From the NCBI GenBank assembly GCA_014529385.2, contig CM043946.1, positions 22,376,577 to 22,436,576 of the forward strand: a stretch of DNA of 60,000 nucleotides, in the 5' to 3' direction. The notes beneath the pieces were generated by a model. That model had not been told where the DNA came from. It saw only the letters and a program-made list of their open reading frames with translations, and did not search any database. Both the position numbers and the translations under genes were made by a program. Source of the DNA: Adiantum capillus-veneris (Eukaryota; Streptophyta; Polypodiopsida; Polypodiales; Pteridaceae). Below, one piece after another: positions 57,331 through 60,000 of this stretch. Position 1 is the first letter of the stretch; every line of letters begins with the position of its first letter.

Positions 57331-58812
57331 ATTAATGGCTTAATACACATAATACTAGTGACTAAAGAGAGTTTAAGAGAGAGAAGATTGCAAATAAGAA
57401 CGCTAGTAATTGATATGACAATAAGAAATAGAGATTCGAGACTCAAGAGATGCTGTCAAATGACAACAGATACAGCTTAAGAATTATATTTGCTCTTTTA
57501 CAATTCCATGGCATACGCATGCTTCGGTATGCCCTTCGAATTGCAACCCTCGGATCAAAAAACTTCCCCAAGTTGCACCGCCATCCACTTCTCTTGTGCT
57601 CTTGATGCTCTTCCCGGCTACTGCCTCGACAAGACTATCGACTACTACTAGCACCGCCACCCCTCATCACCAAAATGTCCTCCAATTCCGCCTATCGGGT
57701 GCCAAGAAAGGCCATGATCAGTGCTTGAGTCGCCACCACCAGCCCACGCCATTTGTCTCACGTTGGAGAGAGAGCTCTCTCAACCTTGGATACACAATAG
57801 GTGTTGCACGGTATAGGATATATACATGGGGGATTCACTAAGGGTTACCGTATGGTATCACGTGAGTGTACAATAGGGGGGTTTCCTAAGGCAAAATGAA
57901 TAGATTTTACATAGAATGGTCCCGTATGTAGGGGTTAAAAAGACAATTTTGTTGCACGCAGGTGGCGTCCCCCTATTACTACTAGTGAATCCCTCGTGGA
58001 TATATATCCCATACTCAAACCTTAAGGCACTACATACAAAATCTTTTATTCCACATGGAGCATCCAAACATTTTCAAGCTCCTAAGGCCCCAATCCACAC
58101 AAAAAACTCCCCCAAAAAAATGACTTATTTTCTCCCATTTTCCTACTGCTCCCATTTCCTACCCCGTTACCCGATACTCAAGCCATCAAGTCCGGCCAAA
58201 AGTCCTCCTTCTCATCTTTGAACTTGCTAGTCCATGCCATAGCCCGGTCTTACCTTGGCCTCAAACTACCCGTTTGGAAAATGAAAGAAGTCACCTGCAC
58301 CCATCTGCCCGGCATCGGCTCACACCTTTGACCCGCCCTATCTTGGCCATTGGGAACCTGATTCACAAGTTGTTACTTCTTGCCAACTTCACACGACATG
58401 TACTACCTTCTAGATCACTGTCAAGGCCCAAAAAACATCCGATGACACAATTTCCAAAGTGACCAAACCGGCTCAAAATCGGCCCCTCTCAAAACTTCAT
58501 AGCTCTTTAACTTGGCCCATGAGACTCCGATTGTTGATCTGAAAAGACCAACAGAGTCCATAATTTAAGCTTTATGCATCTATACTTCAAATCACCTTTG
58601 ACCACCTGTTCCCATCTGCCATGCCCGTCTCAAATCTGCAATCTTTTTTAGCTTTAAATTGCAATAACTTTCTCACCAGGGCTCCGTTTGATGAGCCGTC
58701 TGGACCAATTTACTTAGCACCTCAAGCTCTATCTTTCTAAGCAGAAAACCAACCCTTCATTTAATCTTCACCTGTCAGCCCAATTGGTTCACTTTGAGCA
58801 GGGATTTCATTA
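57331..58812. other. Unassigned stretch
   Basis: Pyrimidine-rich plus strand with Pro/Ser-rich short open frames (for example 57596-57841, 57916-58221). No domain, start context or codon pattern that I can support as a gene. Part may be U3 of the LTR-like segment ending after 59060. Confidence 0.4.
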
Positions 58813-58899
58813 ACGTAATCACGATCGTGTGATTACGTCAATAACTCTAGTAGTTACACTAGAAAATCACGTGATCATGTTAATTGTTAACGTGATTTT
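58813..58899. repeat. Two adjacent short inverted repeats
   Basis: ACGTAATCAC...GTGATTACGT at 58813-58838 has perfect 10-base arms around a 6-base centre. AAAATCACGT...ACGTGATTTT at 58863-58899 has perfect 10-base arms around 17 bases. Both contain ATCACG/CACGT words of the kind bound by plant bZIP or bHLH proteins. Confidence 0.85.
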
Positions 58900-59058
58900 G
58901 ATTATGACCTTCGAAAACCCATAGAGCCAGTTAGCCCTCCGGGTTTTTTATTTTTCCCTGCGAGGCCCGCCGGGCTTTTTCATTTTACCGGCGGGCCCGT
59001 CGGGTATATGTAATTGCCCGAGGGCTCGCCAGGAAAATCAAAAAGCCCGGTGGGAGTA

Positions 59059-59066
59059 ATTATATA
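59059..59066 (+). promoter_or_regulatory. TATA box of an LTR-like promoter
   Basis: TATATATA in TAATTATATATAGTAAAC follows GC-rich direct and inverted motifs (GCCCGCCGGGC, GGCGGGCCCG, 58960-59050). The downstream GTGCTAACCGCGG leader fits an LTR R region, but no LTR edges were found. Confidence 0.4.
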
Positions 59067-59229
59067 TAGTAAACAGTGTGCTAACCGCGGTTCTTTAGCT
59101 AGGCAAATCCTTGGGGAGTATATCTGAGTGCCGGGTATAATCATCTCCTTGTGAATTGACCTAAGCTTATAGAGTCACAGGTACTTTTTTTGGGCCGAAC
59201 GTGATTCTTAATTCGGTAACCACTTCTAA

Positions 59230-60000
59230 AAAAAATTTATTTGTTTACCGACATAAAGGTACAAAACCAAAACAATTGAAATCTTGGAGAGTCATGCTCA
59301 TTGCGAAGAAGCCATTGGTCCAAATGAGGGCTATAATTGGTTTTAGAAGATGAGCATATGTAAATGACAAGTCAATAGTCAAGGGTCAGATGTCCTGTAC
59401 TAGTGTGCTGGGAATATAACGATCCTTGAAGTCCTGCAATTTTTCACCACCATAGATTTGAGTTGATTTACATTGTCACTCCACAATATAAGAGCTATAA
59501 TCCTTAATTGGGTTAAAATAGCTTTTATATATTGAGTTTGTTGCATAGGGGGCTACAATCCTTCACTAGGTACAAGTAGTCCTCAATTGAGAGATTATAT
59601 TGAAGATTTATTTGCAATAGTTCATGCATTGGTTTATACAGAGAGTGCATTATGTATTACGATAGATTATTAGTGCATGAAATGACGAATCATATATTTT
59701 ATTGCTTTTGTTTTTTTTTATAGCAATTAAAATTAAATGTGTCTTATTGTTTGCAAATCAAAGTGGACATATAAATAATCATTATAATAATAATTTCATT
59801 GAGAGATTCATAGTATTGTTGTAGTTAATATACCATGCATAGACTGTATTGCAATGTGTATGTTTGCTCACAATATAGGTGATCGATATGTAGATTAACT
59901 AGCGTGCATTGAAAATCTCATATTGTGCATCATGGTTACTTTCCTATTGAATGGTTTTTTAATAAACATATATATTGAAAATAAGAAAAATGTTTCAAAA
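59230..60000. other. AT-rich stretch to the window end
   Basis: No open frame, repeat or transposon end that I can support. Confidence 0.5.

Overview
This is nuclear DNA of a land plant with a large, repeat-rich genome. The signs are Ty1/copia and Ty3/gypsy polyproteins of plant type, an L1-like LINE, hAT remnants, primer sites for initiator-Met tRNA, CT/GA microsatellites over 100 bp long, and no intact host gene in 60 kb. The mix of gag types and long CT runs reminds me of ferns or other non-flowering plants, but the species cannot be fixed from the sequence.

Layout. 1-2.3 kb: end of a gypsy element with an LTR and a 19-bp repeat cluster. 3.7-5.1 kb and 17.4-19.4 kb: two arrays of one 21-bp, almost palindromic monomer, in opposite orientation. 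Between them lie a Cys-rich transposase-like relic (5.2-5.7 kb), a truncated minus-strand gypsy element with its 5' LTR (5.7-10.7 kb), and a minus-strand relic of an FCP1/NLI-interacting-factor-like phosphatase. That relic is split by a copia element with both LTRs and a 5-bp target duplication (11632-17166). A 243-bp MITE sits in the second array. 19.4-21.4 kb: a minus-strand, probably spliced, unidentified gene relic. 21.4-30 kb: microsatellites, several low-copy tandem repeats (about 125-, 175- and 150-bp units) and a gypsy fragment.

30-48 kb is a nest. A hAT transposase relic (BED finger at 30.05-30.55 kb, DUF659-like part at 47.5-48.0 kb) is split by copia element 2 (target duplication AGTAC). 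The 3' LTR of copia 2 is split by gypsy element 3 (34412-47066). The gag region of gypsy 3 holds a C-rich LINE (about 36.15-40.98 kb).

48.0-49.0 kb is an 85-bp tandem repeat. 50300-55960 is a very young minus-strand copia element with LTRs identical by eye and an exact 5-bp target duplication. Its 3' coding part has been replaced by a 655-bp inverted duplication of the RNase H region, and the YVDD core of its reverse transcriptase is missing. The rest (56-60 kb) holds another LTR end, a TATA-bearing LTR-like segment and AT-rich DNA.

The observations most worth follow-up are the paired inverted 21-bp palindrome arrays, which resemble the arms of a Foldback-type element, and the hairpin-forming copia element at 50.3-56.0 kb. 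All boundaries, identities and mismatch counts were read by eye.
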